A stretch of 64,000 bases of DNA, taken from Actinokineospora spheciospongiae. GTDB lineage: Bacteria > Actinomycetota > Actinomycetes > Mycobacteriales > Pseudonocardiaceae. Positions 63,701-64,000 of the stretch are shown here, piece after piece. Below the pieces are notes generated by a model that worked only from the letters and a program-made list of their open reading frames with translations, searched no databases and was not told the DNA's origin. The stretch is taken from contig NZ_AYXG01000074.1 in the NCBI RefSeq assembly GCF_000564855.1, positions 1 to 64,000 on the forward strand, given 5' to 3'. The stretch's first letter is position 1. Each line of letters begins with the position of its first letter. Made by a program: the position numbers and the translations under genes.

Positions 63701-64000
63701 CGCCGGGTGGTCGAACTCGACCCCGGAGTCGATGTTGCCGACCACGACGCCCTCGCCGCGTACGCCGAACTGCGACCAGACGTCGTCGGCGTTGATGGCC
63801 GCGAGGCCCCACTCCACCGAGTTCACCTCGGCCACCGCCTGGCTCGGCAGCGGCTTGGGCAGCTCGTAGGTGCGCGCGGGCAGGATCGACCTGACCTCGC
63901 CGTGCGCTGCCAGCGAGGTGGCCAGCGCCTCCGAGCCGTTGTGCACGCGCAGGGCGTTGGCGATGTGGAACGACCTGTAGTCGACCTCGGCGGCGTCCAG
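60740..64000 (-). CDS. Secreted S8 subtilase with carboxypeptidase-regulatory-like and malectin-like domains (partial, N-terminus off right edge)
   Basis: 1,086 residues are visible before the frame leaves the window at 64000 without a start. The subtilisin core: Asp in VGNIDSGVEFDHP (about 63722-63740), His in NGHGTHTMG (about 63575-63600), Ser in SGTSMAAPHTSG (about 63045-63080). Three CarboxypepD_reg-like beta modules follow (VGTLAGHVTDAAGSAPVAGA, TVSGTVLDAQGGPVTGATVQ, TGRVTDANDKAPISGATVRV). The C-terminus is a malectin-like fold (SWVADRAWTPGGYGYLSNGP to FDALPAGTYQVELSFAELKP). The missing part should hold the signal peptide and prodomain start. Likely a secreted protease that binds a polymer. 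Confidence 0.95.
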   Translation of the reverse strand: MDAAEVDYRSFHIANALRVHNGSEALATSLAAHGEVRSILPARTYELPKPLPSQAVAEVNSVEWGLAAINADDVWSQFGVRGEGVVVGNIDSGVEFDHPALVGKYRGNSGGGTFDHNHNWFDPAEVCPSAAPCDNNGHGTHTMGTMVGDDGAGNQVGVAPGARWIAAKGCETNGCSDASLLASGEWMLAPTDLTGADPRPDLRPQVVNNSWGSSNGATIDPWYRDTVNAWRAAGIFPSFSNGNSGPSCNTAGSPGDNTESYASGAFDSAGAIASFSSRGPGENGDVKPNIAAPGDDIRSSVPGGGYELNSGTSMAAPHTSGTVALMWSAAPSLVGDITRTQELLDESATDVNDTACGGTAANNNVWGEGKLDAFAAVDRSPRGPVGTLAGHVTDAAGSAPVAGATVVVTGPSNRTLTTDATGAYGSVLPVGDYTVAVSAFGYGSGSGTATVTEDQTVTRDVVLAPVARHTVSGTVLDAQGGPVTGATVQVLSTPIPAVTTDAAGAYSIPNVPEGGYRVTASAGGCSDPQTKDVVVDGDEVVGFTLPSRADSFGNHCVLDTAPYVEGDTPLALTGDDSAVAVPLPFSFFFYGNNYTQAFASTNGHLNFLASSTAYSNVALPAGGAPNAAIYPFWDDLLLDSTSRVATKTTGTAPNREFVVEWRNATFYQATATRVDFEVVLSESGEISLRYRGIDPNSTRERGASATVGIENATGTVALQYSLNAPTLADGQSIRFKLPPTGIATGRVTDANDKAPISGATVRVLKAGAETAKLTTDADGRYRARLLAGTYSVEVTKPNYATQTKNITVSGDLTVNFALKTPRAELPTAPLTFLGQSGQLRTAVVTLKSTSDLALDYTLASNAPWAWAVPGSATLKPGQQQDITVRVDPTGLLPGVHQAAVTLTTNAGRTPTLVVPVTLVVPAYRTGVDVGATAGHTDRAADSWVADRAWTPGGYGYLSNGPVVTTKKAIAGTEDDTLFQTQRESAGGYRFDALPAGTYQVELSFAELKPAIVAGKRVFDVSLNGTKVLANHDIAATVGTLTADTREFWVTVPEGGSISVELAALRGKQPPVVNSIRLTHRPDRALP

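Overview
The window is very GC-rich (by eye above 70%) actinobacterial chromosome, almost fully coding, with GTG/TTG starts and many 4-base start/stop overlaps. Mycothione reductase points to a mycothiol-making actinomycete. A WhiG sigma factor between xerC and rpsB, DUF2469 and DUF2631 proteins and three tandem lepB genes suggest a spore- or filament-forming order such as Pseudonocardiales; the order is my inference, and no genus is claimed. From memory, the order ffh-rpsP-rimM-trmD-rplS-lepB-rnhB-dprA-yifB-yraN-xerC-rpsB-tsf-pyrH-frr-cdsA-rlmN-dxr-rip1-ispG-map-mtr matches the core block of Mycobacterium tuberculosis Rv2916c to Rv2855. This is vertically inherited core genome, not an island.

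Region by region. 1-2134 (-): a polytopic membrane protein cut by the left edge, carrying a 36-residue tandem repeat. 2282-9116 (+): ffh, an amidohydrolase, a CPBP protease and pxpA, then the ribosome maturation run rpsP-khpA-rimM-trmD-rplS. 9153-17386 (+): three signal peptidase I genes, the first with a roughly 1,500-residue repeat-rich N-terminal extension, then rnhB and DUF2469. 17383-20572 (-): dprA, yifB, yraN. 20780-27783 (+): xerC (with an unusual insert), whiG, then rpsB, tsf, pyrH, frr and cdsA; an M23 peptidase gene runs antisense to whiG. 27787-34000: small accessory genes (VOC protein, methyltransferase, PadR regulator, lipoprotein, rlmN, carbonic anhydrase, DUF2631, GlsB-like protein). 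34063-41381 (+): dxr, rip1, ispG, a GNAT protein, a lipoprotein PBP and map, combining MEP isoprenoid synthesis with envelope functions. 41368-47684: a hydrolase, cobQ, a FadR-type regulator, an MFS exporter, mtr and a PEBP protein. 47913-58676: an M48 protease, YnfA, an M15 peptidase, two trypsin-like proteases, ElaA, bioF, cobM, cobL, a Tat-lipoprotein hydrolase and a membrane protein. 58974-64000: a DEAD-box helicase and a secreted subtilase cut by the right edge.

Recurring regulatory themes. About a dozen genes have an xAnnnT -10 hexamer only 6-9 nt before the start codon and no Shine-Dalgarno, implying leaderless transcripts. Convergent gene pairs are separated by perfect GC-rich hairpins. 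Four exact TGTGGACAA motifs (the complement of the actinobacterial DnaA box TTGTCCACA) lie only in three divergent intergenic gaps.

The most unusual items are the giant LepB, the XerC insert, the M23 reading frame that runs right across whiG, and a CobM-like enzyme with a histone-H1-like tail. I found no tRNA, rRNA, CRISPR array, insertion sequence or prophage. All calls come from reading the sequence; no database search was possible.
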